Shown here: positions 33,059 to 43,491 of the stretch, in pieces
Numbering within the stretch: the first letter of the stretch is position 1
Layout of the letters: each line of letters opens with the position of its first letter
NCBI GenBank assembly: GCA_023678885.1
Contig: CM043009.1
Location: 16,671,117-16,735,116, forward strand
Length of the DNA: 64,000 bases
Source: Pogostemon cablin
Taxonomy: Eukaryota; Streptophyta; Magnoliopsida; Lamiales; Lamiaceae
Direction of reading: 5' to 3'
Position numbers and translations under genes: made by a program
The notes under the pieces: model-generated
Databases searched by the model: none
Seen by the model: the letters and a program-made list of their open reading frames with translations, nothing else
Told to the model about the DNA's origin: nothing

Positions 33059-33414
33059 TATATATTGTGTGTGTTAAAAAATAATGATTATTTATAATAT
33101 AAATGATATATTAAATCCTTTTTATATATAAAAACTTAAAAATAATTGTAAATAAAAAAATTAAACATGTATGATTTGACAATGAAGAATGAAAGATGGA
33201 GAAAAATGGGAATGAGGAAAAGGCTGCGCTTCTGCTTATTCTATATATTGTTAAATAAAAGTAAAAACCACAATATAATTTATTAAATAACCCCTCAAAA
33301 GTTTCTTTAATTCTGAAATTTTTAATTTTTATGTACCCAACACTCAACATTACTTTACACTAAAAAAAATGAAACAGTAAACGTGAACTCTAATATGAGA
33401 CGGAGAGAGAATTA

Positions 33415-34000
33415 TCAAGCTTTTTTTCTGGTATGAATTCATTTTACAATACATTTGAATTTTACTTTCTTGAACATAAATATTACTCTTTATAGTAATG
33501 AATTATTAGTTTTTTGGATAACAAATTAATCTCAAAGAGAATGTGAAAATTAAAAAAATGTAAACGAATTTGAGCACGGAGTAATAATTTTGATTTAGAA
33601 GAATTTAAGTTCACATAAAATAATACTATTTCATATACTAGTATACGTATAAAGAATTATTTGCATATATCATCATACTTATACACCATGCACTTGCATT
33701 ATTAGACCAAGGAAAAACAAGTAAAGTCAGAAAAATCGAATGGTCCAATGTATATAGACATTGAATTAGATAAGGGAGCTGGAAGACAATGATGCATGAG
33801 AACTGAAGATATGAGTCTCATGATATGCAGACAAACAAGATCCTTCATAACAGAGCTACACTAAACTCTTTTCCCAACACCAGATCTTGCAATTAAAAGT
33901 CACCACCAATTTACACGTGGCGGCAATCTAACAAACTCGATGGAATAGGAGATGAAACACGAGCCCTCGAATTAATGGCACCAGTTGCTGATGATCATGA
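33415..34000. other. No gene recognised (3' flank of RALF gene)
   Basis: AT-rich until about 33700, then higher-complexity DNA that should include the 3' UTR of the minus-strand RALF gene. No other feature is seen. Confidence 0.5.
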
Positions 34001-34348
34001 CTAGCCTCCCCTAGCACACCTTGTAATAATCTCACAACCTCTGCTGTAAAAATTGGCAACACCAGGAGCCCTGCAGTTGTAATAAGATGCCCCTGGCCTA
34101 TTACATGGCACCAAATCCCTTTTCAATGTGTCATAACTTATGTATCTCTTCCTCATCCACAATACCCTTCTGTTGCTCTCTGAATCCATCATTTCTTCTT
34201 CCTCCGCCGTCGCCATCGCCACGTCGGACCACTCGCCAGTCACTGAGTTTAGTGGGGCCCCTTGACAGATTTCAATCTGGATTTGCCACAAATATGCTAG
34301 TATGAACAACATGGTGCAAAGAGTTTGCAGTTGACTAATTTTGTGCAT
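34001..34348 (-). CDS. RALF-like secreted peptide precursor
   Basis: A single-exon, 115-residue precursor. Residues 1-30 form a signal peptide (CTMLFILAYLWQ core). The propeptide ends at RRVL (60-63), the subtilase S1P cleavage site of RALFs. The mature peptide holds YISY (69-72), needed for FERONIA-family receptor binding, and four Cys at 82, 92, 105 and 111 in the conserved pattern, ending RCARGG. Length and all key residues are normal, so it is probably functional. RALFs are apoplastic signals that alkalinise the wall and restrain growth through CrRLK1L receptors and LRX proteins. The stretch EEEEMM (50s) is a typical acidic pro-region. Nearest neighbours are all transposon-derived. Confidence 0.93.
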   Translation of the reverse strand: MHKISQLQTLCTMLFILAYLWQIQIEICQGAPLNSVTGEWSDVAMATAEEEEMMDSESNRRVLWMRKRYISYDTLKRDLVPCNRPGASYYNCRAPGVANFYSRGCEIITRCARGG

Positions 34349-34351
34349 TCT

Positions 34352-34400
34352 GGTGGTGTGAAGAGAGAGAGAGAGTGAGAGATTAAGGAGTATATATGAG
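34352..34400 (-). promoter_or_regulatory. RALF core promoter: TATA box and CT-rich leader
   Basis: On the minus strand CATATATACTCC (about 34388-34399) lies some 45 bp upstream of the ATG and is followed by a (CT)n stretch (34360-34383), a common plant 5' UTR pattern. The leader would be short. Confidence 0.5.
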
Positions 34401-35574
34401 GTGAGTAATGAGTGTTAATGGTGGGTATGATGCATTAAAGAGATTGGAGGGGTCACTCTGCAATTTACACCTACCATGCTGAGCAGTGGAGTGATATGGG
34501 GCCACCACCCTCGTGCATAAGTTTACTGCTTATGGACTTCTTCTTACACTTCCAAACTCCATGTTAACATCTGGACCCATCGTCTCCTCTCTATTATTTT
34601 TATAAAATCATTAAATATTTGTGTAACTGAATTACATGAATCATAATTTCATGTATCATATTTGAAATTCTTAAAATGAAAATGCAATGAATACTACAAG
34701 TAAAGAATCATAAGATAATTAAATGAAAGTATCATTCAAGTAATTAATTTCATTTTGAATTAGTTGATGATAGAAATCTAAAATTAATGTATGTAATAAA
34801 ATAGGAAGCTCGCGTGGTGAAAATTTAAAATAGTAACAAAGAATCATTAATGACAATAATGATAATTATAAAAATGAATTTGATTGATGGAGGTGTAGTA
34901 CAAAATAAATCAATGAAAATAATTGATAAATTTGAATTCTCATTAATATACTCCATACCAATCATGAAGAATGATAATTAATGACAAAGACTTATATGAC
35001 ATAGTCTCACGTAAAGGTCTCACGTTTATGTGAGATGGATAAATAGTAATAATATTTTTAATGAAAAATGATACAATGAAAAGTGATAATGGTGCAATGA
35101 ACTGTTTCATGAATAAATTGGAATATAAATAAAAAGTGTGAATATTCTTAAAGAAAAGTGATAACATTTTTAATAAAAAATGACAACTAATAAAAAAAGT
35201 TTAAAATAATCTCACTTTGAGACCGTGATAATATTTTTAATAAAAAATGACAACTTATAAAAAAATGTAAAATAATCTCATCGTTATACAGTCTTATACC
35301 AAACTTCCCCTATTAAAAATGATACGACTATATAGTAATTATTTTATTAAAATAATAATACTTTTATTACATGAAATTCTAAAAAATTATTAAAAAAGAA
35401 TTATGTAAGAAAATAATGAACTCTAAACTTACTATTATTTTTTTTCAATAACTTAATCATAAACAAGAGTATGTGAAATAGGTAAATTTTATTCACAAGA
35501 AACAAGAGATCAAAGTCAAAATACATTACTCTCCTGACTAAACAATCGATTCGTACCTTACCAAATATACAATC

Positions 35575-35578
<4 letters not shown>
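34401..35578. other. RALF upstream region with a decayed MITE
   Basis: No gene. 34990-35310 carries GTCTCACGT...ACGTTTATGTGAGATGG and repeated AAAATGATA/AATAATCTCA words resembling the 8-bp-duplication MITE family (1473-1759). The boundaries are not definable. Confidence 0.4.

Positions 35579-35639
<61 letters not shown>
35579..35639. repeat. (TA)n microsatellite
   Basis: About 30 uninterrupted TA units. Confidence 0.95.
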
Positions 35640-35646
<7 letters not shown>

Positions 35647-35817
35647 TCTCTGTAAACTAGGTTTACACAGTAAATTACGTGGTCCTTTAACTTAAACATC
35701 CTAGTAACACATAAAATATAATAATAGAATTAGAAGGGAAACTATAAAATTTACACCGTAAATCCGATTTACACAAGTATTTGCCTTAAAAGAGTGTTTG
35801 CCTTAAAAGAAATAATA

Positions 35818-36044
35818 CTCCCTCCGTCCGCCCCAAAGAGGGCAATTTACTTTTGGGCACGCGGACTAAGGAGTATTATTATTTAATGTGTAGTGGGTAG
35901 TTGTATTAGTGGGAGTGTGGACCCCATATTTTAGTTGTATTAGAGGGTGTGTGTGGGTCCCATGTGTGTAAAAAAGGAAATGACCCTCTTTGGAGCGGAC
36001 GACCAAAATGGAAAAAAGACCCTCTTTCGAGCGGACGGAGGGAG
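35818..36044 (+). mobile_element. Stowaway-type MITE
   Basis: 227 bp, CTCCCTCCGTCCG to CGGACGGAGGGAG, perfect terminal repeats and TA flanks. One of the best preserved copies, so probably young. Confidence 0.9.
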
Positions 36045-36431
36045 TATCTTGTAATATGCATATTAAGTATATTTGTTAATTGATAAGTCGTAATTTGCCA
36101 TTATTATTTTAAGTCAATTGCCATCTATTTGAATTGTTTGTGTATCATCGGCATGCATATTACGACTTATTCTATTTCTTGTGCACATTTACTTTGATGG
36201 CCAATTTGTATTTTAATAGGTCGGAATTGGAAGATTTATATTTGTCTAAAAAAATTTATGGGCCAATCAAATTGGATGTTGTTTCATGGCAAGAGAGGGA
36301 TTTCACGTAATTTGCAAAAGAAATAATCAAGTGGAAAAAACACTTATCAAAGATAGATTGAGAAAAAAGGAAAGTCAAATAAAGTATTAAACTGGAGATT
36401 TAGAGTTACACAAAAATTGGAGAAAAAGAAG

Positions 36432-36436
<5 letters not shown>
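36045..36436. other. No gene recognised
   Basis: Intergenic sequence between two MITEs with no recognised feature. Confidence 0.5.

Positions 36437-36437
<1 letters not shown>

Positions 36438-36500
<63 letters not shown>
36438..36500. repeat. (TA)n microsatellite, left of a MITE
   Basis: About 30 TA units ending exactly at the MITE end at 36501. It continues as TA units at 36728-36757 on the other side. Confidence 0.95.
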
Positions 36501-36501
<1 letters not shown>

Positions 36502-36726
36502 TCCCTCCGTCCCTAGGCAAGAGTCTCATTTTACCATTTTGGTTGTCCCACCTAAAGGATTCCATTTCTTTTTTTGGATATATGGGACCCACCCACACCC
36601 ACTAATACAATTAAAATATGAGGCCCACACACCCACTAATACAACTATCCACTATACATTAAATAATAATACTCCTTAATCCACGTGCTCAAAAGCAAAT
36701 GAGACTATTACCAAGGGATGGAGGGA

Positions 36727-36727
<1 letters not shown>
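36501..36727 (-). mobile_element. Stowaway-type MITE inserted in a (TA)n tract
   Basis: 227 bp, CTCCCTCCGTCCC to GGGATGGAGGGAG. The flanks are TA microsatellite on both sides, so the target was the TA repeat itself. Confidence 0.9.

Positions 36728-36757
<30 letters not shown>
36728..36757. repeat. (TA)n microsatellite, right of the MITE
   Basis: About 15 TA units continuing the tract interrupted by the MITE. Confidence 0.9.
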
Positions 36758-36759
<2 letters not shown>

Positions 36760-37399
36760 CAAACTTAAACTTCTACTTTTATTTTCAATTTTACTCTATT
36801 TAGAAATAATTCAATTTTAATCTTGACCGTCCAAATAATGTTTTGATTTCAATTATAAAATTTAATTATACTAATAATGGATTTTATTTATTATTTAAAT
36901 TTTACTTTTTTTAATTTTACAATATAAATTTGGTAAATATGGGATAAAGTTTTGGCATATTTGATTAATTTTTAATCAATATATGCTTAATTTATATTTA
37001 TATACATATATAAAAGCAAACTTAATTTATATTTTTATCTTCAAATTTTCTACATCTTTTCAATTTTAGTAAATTTAGTTTTCATTCAATTTTAATCTTG
37101 AGCGTCTATTACTTTTGATCTCAATCATGGATCCTATTTACGCTAATAATAAATTATTTATTTATTTTTTAATTAACAATATAAATTTGATAAACCTTTT
37201 AATAATATCAATTCTTTCAACGCTATTTTTAGTAATTTTCACCTTTTTTCCTATGTCGTTGATTGCTTTCAATCATGATAGTTCATTCTTTCACATCATT
37301 CTATATAAACCTTTTTATTACCTAATCAAATCCTTACTCTTTTTTTTTATTTCTTCTCTATTTCACTTTCATATTATTTTTAATTTACTTTAATTTGTT

Positions 37400-38570
37400 T
37401 TATCTTTTATACTTTACATTGATTTGATCTAATGTGAAGGTTCAATCATTCTATGGGGTATCATTCGTCTTTTTTATTTTTTGTTATCTTTTTTTTCTCT
37501 TTAATTTTTTTGTTTTATTTACGGCAAAAACTTGTGTGCGCCAGAGCGCACGGAAGCATACTCCGTGTGCCTTTAGAATTTTATGTTAAATTGTATACTC
37601 TTTAGTATAAAGATGTGTAACCTTTATTTTCTGAAGAAAAGTAAAAAATATAATGAAAAGTATATACCCTTTAGAACAAAATGGTGTACCCTTATTAATT
37701 TAAGTGTTTAGAACAAAATAATGTACTCTTATCCATAATACTAAATTCTAAAGGCACGGCATGCGCCCGGACCCACACAAGCCTCACTCTTTATTTATAA
37801 TTCTATAAACCCTATTTATATACTTTAATTTATATATCTTTTATACTTTTATTTGATCCTATTTTTATGTTTAATCATTCTCATATTTGATCTTATGTGC
37901 AGGTTCAATCATTCTCATTTGAAGTATCATTCTTCTTTTTTATTTTTGTTTTCTTATTTTCGTTTCTCTATAATTTTTGTATTTTCTTTATAATTCTATA
38001 AACCTTATTTATATACTTTAATTTATTTTATCTTTTACACTTTTATTTGATTTTATTTTCAAGTTCAATCATCCCATTTGAGGTATCATTCTTCTTTTTT
38101 ATTTTTTGTTTATCTTATGATTTATGCTTTTTTCTTCATTTTTTTTATATTCTTTATATTCTATAAACCCTGTTTTTTAATTTTTTTAATCTTATTGTTT
38201 TTTTTCTTTGATCTTATTTGCAACTTCAATCATATAAAAAAAGTCACCAATAGTTGAAGTGATAAATTTAAACCATCCATAATTAATTTCAGAATATTTT
38301 TTTTATAATTTTATAAACTCTATTTTTATACTTTAATTTATTTTATCTTTTATATTTTTATTTGATCTTATCTTCAGATTCAATCATTTTTCTTTGAGGT
38401 ATCATTTATTTTTTCGTTTATCTTATGATTTATGTTTTTTCTTCATTTTTATTGTTTTCTTTATATTTTATAAAATTTATTTTTATAATTTTTTTAACCT
38501 TATTATTCTTATTTTTAATTTATCTTATTTGTAGCTTCAATCTAAAAAAAAAGGTCACCAGGAGTGATGA
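37400..38570. repeat. Degenerate T-rich long-unit tandem repeat
   Basis: A block TTTGATCTTAT..(G/T)CAGGTTCAATCATT, then GAGGTATCATTCTTCTT, then TTTATTTTTTGTT recurs near 37425, 37885, 38045 and 38365, with AAACCCTATTTATATACTTTAATTTA in between. Units vary from about 160 to 320 bp, and one copy contains the MITE at 37522-37789. A truncated related unit lies near 37010-37090. Confidence 0.7.
37522..37789. mobile_element. MITE with perfect 8-bp target duplication
   Basis: TTTATTTA flanks it at 37514-37521 and 37790-37797. It begins CGGCAAAAACTTGTGTGCG and ends CACACAAGCCTCACTC. Inverted subterminal parts (CGTGTGCCTTTAGAATTTTA against AATTCTAAAGGCACGGCATG) extend for about 50 bp. It interrupts the T-rich tandem repeat. 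Confidence 0.75.
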
Positions 38571-38861
38571 ATTTGGACAATCTAGAATTAATTCCAGAAA
38601 TTTTAGAATTGGAGATTCAAAGCAATTATGCTTCCATTAGGATCGTCTCTATAAATATTCTTTTAATTAAATCTTTAGGATTAATGTATGAAATTTATTT
38701 TTGAAATTTTATAATTTATTTTAATTTTTCTTTCAATTTTATTTTCATTAGGATCGTCTCCATAAATATTACTTTAATATTTATAATTTATTATATTAAA
38801 TAATATTTTATATTTTATTTTATACATATGTTATTCAATTAAAAATAAAATATAAATTATA

Positions 38862-39064
38862 CTCCCTCCGTCCAGTTCTAAGGTGTACATTTGTTTTTCG
38901 CACGTGAATTAAGGAGTATTATTATTATATGTAAAGTAGGTAGTTGTATTAGAGGGAAGTGGTGGGTCATATTGTGTACTTTTTTACTAAATATGAAAAA
39001 TGGATACCTTTTAAGCGGACGCCAAAAATAGTAAAATGGACACCTTAGAAGCGGACGGAGGGAC
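38862..39064 (+). mobile_element. Stowaway-type MITE
   Basis: CTCCCTCCGTCCAG to GCGGACGGAGGGAC, about 203 bp, left flank TA. The right terminus is altered (GGGAC-TAA). Confidence 0.8.
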
Positions 39065-39829
39065 TAATATACTGTATCTTTCTTAAAAAAGAGTAATTGA
39101 GTTTTACAGAGAGATTATATATATATTTTTAAAATAAATAGATATCAATTAAAATAAAAATTTATATAGTTAATATTAGAAGGTTAATACATAGTCTATT
39201 TATCTTAAATACCGAATCAAATTTAATTTTACAAAAAATAAACGTATAAACCATACGATTTAATTGATAAATATAAAATTATGTTATATTTAAAAAATAC
39301 ATTTATATAAATGAATAATTAAGTATATATATATGTATATTATGGTTAAAATAAAAAAATTAAATATAAAAGTATATAATTGCAAGGAAAAATTAAAATA
39401 ATACACTAAATTCAATATACAAAATCTTAACCAACACTTCAATATGTTTGCTATCATTTCTATACATTTGCACATTTTATGACACTATTACCCCTCTCCC
39501 ACACTCACTCACACACCCACCCAAGTTGGGTCACGGTGTGGTCACCCACACCTGCAGTGGATGTGAGTCAGGGTGTGGGTCACTCATACCAGCGGCGCGG
39601 CCAGCAGTGGGTGTGAGTGAGTGGGTTTACTTAGAATTTTTTTTAATTTTGGGTGAGGGTATAACCGTCCTTTTAGCTAGGTTTTGGTTAAAAAAAAGAA
39701 AGAAGTTTTTTGAGTTGTTGGTAATGATATTTGTATATGGAGTATTGGGTATATTTGCCTATTGGCACTAATTGTAATATACTTTAATTCTTTCCGTGAG
39801 TAATAACTAGTAATAATAAATAGGAAGGC
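39065..39829. other. No gene recognised
   Basis: AT-rich, then a GT-rich segment (39530-39630) with repeated GTGGGTGTGAGT and GGTGTGGGTCAC words. The 107-codon frame there has no domain. Confidence 0.5.
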
Positions 39830-40363
39830 TTGGGTTTTGGACAGAACATCAGACATGAGAGGTGATTGGAAAGCAGATTGGAGGCAGCCTTCAGACTCAA
39901 CACTTTGGGGAAAATTCAAGAAGAACACCAAGCTATCTGTTTATGCTTTTTAATTTAGATTTAATTATGTATTTTATGTGCTAATCCCTTATTCTAGTTT
40001 AGGGTTTCGTGAACCTCCCGTTGAATGTTGATTTAATCGTTAGGTAAGATGTTTAATTCTTGTGATTAACTGATTCACTAAACGGGAGGGGATCGATGCC
40101 TTAAACTAGTTTGTCTTTATTGGTTAATTCCTAAATCACCTTAGTTTTTATTGTTTGAGTAATTTGAGTTAATTTATTGTCATTGTTATTTTCAATTTTC
40201 ACCAATCCAACCCCCATTTATTCTTATGTTATCAACACTTTAATTTAATTCGAATTTTGATTTACTCTCTCAGGTTCGACCTGTACTTACCCTATTACAT
40301 TTTTAGTGGGTTTGTTCAAAAATTTTATTAATATTATTTTGGTGGGCAGGCGACAGCTTATCA
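39830..40363 (+). mobile_element. 3' part (U5) of the element A LTR
   Basis: Ends GACAGCTTATCA next to the PBS. The text (AGGTTCGACCTGTACTTACCC, AGTGGGTTTGTTC) is typical of Athila-like U5 regions. No TATA box or TG start is seen, so the upstream part is probably missing or lies unrecognised in 39.1-39.8 kb. Confidence 0.6.
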
Positions 40364-40367
40364 AATT

Positions 40368-40387
40368 TTGGCGTCGTTTGCTCGGGA
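40368..40387 (+). promoter_or_regulatory. PBS of element A (Asp tRNA type)
   Basis: TTGGCGTCGTTTGCTCGGGA is a two- to three-mismatch form of the TGGCGCCGTTGCCGGGGA site common in Athila-like elements, placed a few bases after the LTR end. Confidence 0.8.
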
Positions 40388-40510
40388 TTAAATCTAAAAT
40401 TTTAATTAAATTTTTGTATTTATTTTTATATATATTCTGAGATTTGAATTGAATTTCTGGAATTAGCCGCTGTACTGTTTTCTTACAGTTTATGTTCTGC
40501 CAACAGCACT

Positions 40511-40531
40511 AACACTGAACCCTTCAGTGTT
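40511..40531. repeat. Hairpin motif, copy 1 (element A leader)
   Basis: A 9-bp perfect stem with arm AACACTGAA and loop CCC, in the leader between PBS and gag. Copies 2-4 are at 42222, 50721 and 54936. Copies 1 and 2 share an AGCACT word just upstream. Confidence 0.9.
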
Positions 40532-40729
40532 TTGCCTGTCTGCTTTCGAAAATTTTTCTATGGATGATCACTCGTTCTTCTTGCAATAAACAATTTGAAT
40601 TTTAACATAAATTGAGAAGACTGTCCGAAGGTTGAGGAAGGAAACTCGAGAGAAATCTCAAGAAAGTTCTTCAACTGTTGGAGACATTGAAACCACCGTC
40701 GATCCCGAGGTTGCAGCAGCGACCCTACC

Positions 40730-41480
40730 TTGTTTGAAGAGAAAAATTTTGATTCTGAAAGTGATTCGAACATAGAAGATAGTGCAACAACAGAAGGCTT
40801 TGATTTTGGTGAAGAAAACATGGCTATAAATGCAGAAAGAACTTTGAATGAATTGACAAATCCGGACATAGTTCATCAACCTCTCTACATTAATCTTCCT
40901 GCCATTAATGATAATACTACCTTTGAATTGAAATCGGAACTTATTCACTTACTTCCTGCTTTTTATGGTCTTTCAGGTGAAAATCCTCATAAGTTTTTGA
41001 AGGAATTCTCAGTTGTATGAACAAGCATGAAATCTACCAGAGTGATGGAGGAACAAATCAAGCTTAGGGCATTCCCCTTTCTAGTGAAGGACCTAGAAAA
41101 AGTTTGGTTGTATTATCTCTCTCCTGGATCGATTGATACGTGTGCTGAAATAGAGAAACTCTTTCTTCAAACATAATTTCAGCCACTAGAGTTGCCGTGT
41201 TGCGCAAGGAGATATCTAGAGCTCGCCAAGTGCAAGAGAAAAGCCTACATGAATACTGAAAGAGGTTTAAACGCCTCATATTAGCATGCCCTCAACATCA
41301 AATAAGCGACCAGTTGATGTTGCAATATTTCTACGAAGTGTTTTCCATGATGGATCGAAACATGCTTGATGCCGCAAGTGGAGGAGCATTCATGATGAAG
41401 CTACTGTTGCTAGGAGTTTGATTACTAGCATAGCTGCCAACACCCAATAATTTGGCACCCGTTATCCGTCGGTTAGGGAA
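40730..41480 (+). pseudogene. Element A gag, N-terminal part
   Basis: An open frame to 41017 ends in a canonical Athila gag start of the conserved core (FELKSELIHLLPAFYGLSGENPHKFLKEFS). After a frameshift the core continues: EEQIKLRAFPF, KVWLYYLSPGSIDT, EIEKLFLQ, later RYLELAKCK, then YFYEV and MDRNMLDAASGGAFM. At least three frameshifts or stops. Gag would form the particle shell. This copy cannot. Confidence 0.85.
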
Positions 41481-41486
41481 GTAAAG

Positions 41487-43000
41487 GTGCATGACTCCAA
41501 AAAGGAGGAAACTTTGAACAAATTAACAGCTGCTATTGAAAATCTTGCAAATGGAAGATGGGTAAGTTCTCAATCTTATCAAAATTGTTTAACTTATTAC
41601 TATTCCACTCGTGACTGCAAGGCTGTACTTAGTGAGGAACAAGTAAATGTCGTGGGGCAATCTTATGATCCATTTTCACAAACCTACAATCAGGGTTGGA
41701 GAGATCATCCTAACCTTAGGTATGGTAGTGGACAAGGAGAAAATAGGGGGCAGCACCAATTCCAATAGAGGAAAATAATAAATAGGCAACAAGATCAGCC
41801 TCAAGAAGGTGGAAATTGACACCATGGAGAATAAAGATTGAGAAGCTCATTTGAAGAGCTTATGAAGAAAATGGCCGCCAATAATCTAAAATTCCAAGTG
41901 TCGACTCAATCATCCATCCATAACATGGAAAATCAATTGAGTCAATTGGCTATGACAGTAGGCCAAATGCAAGCTCAAAACAGTGGGAAGTTGCCTTCAC
42001 AACCAGAAATAAATCCTAAGAATGTGAGCGCCATCACGCTGCGAAGTGGAAAGCAATTAGCGGATACTACAAAGCCCAAGAAAGTTGAGAATAATTGAGA
42101 AAATAATTCTGAAGATAAGGGAATTGAAGTTGAAGGTCCTGCTAGTGCTGTGGAAAAAGGGAACGATCAGATTGAATCCGAAGCTACTGAAAATACTAAT
42201 CTACAAAAACATAGCAGCACTGACACTGAACCCTTCAGTGTCGGGCCTATTGAAAAAAATTAGATAACCAATTCTGATCCAGCTCCTTTAAACTATAACC
42301 ATCTGCCTTTTCCAAGCAGGATGAAGAAGGCGAACACCACTGAGAAGGATAAGCAGACACTTGAGGTATTTCGAAAACTGTTAATCAATATACCTCTCAT
42401 TGAGGCAATTAAACAAATTCTGAGATACGCTAAATTCTTGAAGGAGTTTTGTACCAACAAAAAGAAGTTAACTGGGAATGAAAAAGTGGTAATGGAAGAG
42501 AACGTCTCAGTTGTCTTCTAGCAAACATTACCCCAAAAGAGCAAAGATCCCGGCATGTTTGTGGTTCCTTGCGAGATCGGAAATTTCAAAGTGGAGAGAG
42601 CCATGTTGGACCTTGGAGCTTCCATAAATGTTATGCCTCGGTCAGTGTTTGAGAAGCTAGGAGTGGGAGAATTGAAGAAGACTGGAATTGTTATCTAGCT
42701 TGCTGATCGGAGCCATTTATACACCGACGGGGTCATTGAGGATGTTATTATACAGGTAGACGAACTCGTTTTCCCTGCTAATTTTTATGTATTGGAAATG
42801 AATGAACACCCATCGAATTCCACTCCAATCCTATTGTGGAGACCTTTCCTCAACACTTCACGCACAAAGATAGATGTGAGCAAAGGCACTCTCACAATGG
42901 AATTTGATGGGCAGATCATTAGATTCAATATATATGGTGCTATGAAGTACCCTGAAGACGCTAACTTACTTTCTGTGGTGAGTATTGTTGAACCTATTGT
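41487..43000 (+). pseudogene. Element A gag C-terminus and aspartic protease
   Basis: Frames of 93, 86, 66 and 70 codons align in series. SSFEELMKKMAANN and MENQLSQLAMTVGQMQAQN (coiled) are followed by the Athila signature NVSAITLRSGKQL, then LPFPSRMKKA and FRKLLINIPLIEAIKQ. Protease: VVPCEIGNF, then catalytic MLDLGASINVMPRSVFEKLG (DLGA, as in Athila proteases), a stop, then FPANFYVLEMNE and RPFLNTSRTKIDVSKGTLTM. Stops at 42098, 42261, 42519 and 42697 kill it. Hairpin copy 2 lies in this segment. Confidence 0.85.
42222..42242. repeat. Hairpin motif, copy 2 (gag-protease segment)
   Basis: A 9-bp perfect stem with arm GACACTGAA and loop CCC, followed by GGGCC. Located between the gag C-terminus and the conserved pre-protease block. 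Confidence 0.9.
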
Positions 43001-43491
43001 CTAGGAATATTTCGAACTTACTAGTAGAGAATATGGTTATTGTACATGGAATCACCAAAGAGGACTCTGAAAGATTGGATCATGAAGATATAAATTACTT
43101 TGTCAATGCCTTGCACAATTGTCCTCAAAGACCGAGCAACTCAGAAGTTGTTCATGTTAAATTGCCTGATATTTTTCCGAAAATTCTTCTATCTATAGTA
43201 CAGGAAGCAAAGCTTGAATTGAAACCACTCCATGAACACTTCAAGTACGCCTACTTGGGACTGGATTCCACTTTGCCAGTAATCATCTCGTCTAAGTTGA
43301 CGGGAGAATAAGAAAGCTTGTTGCTCGAGGTTTTCAAAAGGCACAAGATGATCATCGAAAGGACTATGGCGAATTTGAAGGTATCAGTCCCGCACTTTGC
43401 ATGCCCCACATTCTACTTGAGGATGATGCTAAACCATCTAAGAAGCCCAGGCCGATTAAACCCACCGATGATGGAGGTTGTGAAGAAGGGG
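43001..43491 (+). pseudogene. Element A protease-RT linker and RT start
   Basis: Frame-shifted but readable: LKPLHEHFKYAYLGLDSTLPVIISSKLTGE, then EGISPALCMPHILLEDDAKPS and RLNPPMMEVVKKG, the block that precedes the palm of Athila RTs. The sequence is broken at 43491 by element B and resumes at 48900 with the expected VLKLL text. Confidence 0.85.

Larger units (their letters stand above)
31326..33414. repeat. Imperfect 2.1-kb foldback with nested MITEs
   Basis: Left-arm words recur inverted on the right: ATAAGCAGAAGCGC (31512 against 33225-33238), GGTTATTTAATAAA (31439 against about 33285), a segment of about 50 bp around TTTAATATATTATTTATATTATAAATAATC (31890-31940 against 33085-33135), and the ends TACTCTCTTCCCC against TAATTCTCTCTCCGTCTCAT read inverted. 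The left arm is split by a MITE at 31595-31849 and the centre holds another at 32582-33058. It is probably an old mariner-like or foldback transposon. No coding frame. Confidence 0.65.

Noticed and set aside
36347..36605. Poly(Ile-Tyr) frames on both strands
   Set aside because: These are translations of the (TA)n microsatellite and the adjoining MITE.
37400..38570. CRISPR-like or satellite array
   Set aside because: Units are long, unequal and degenerate with no spacer pattern, and the window is plant DNA.
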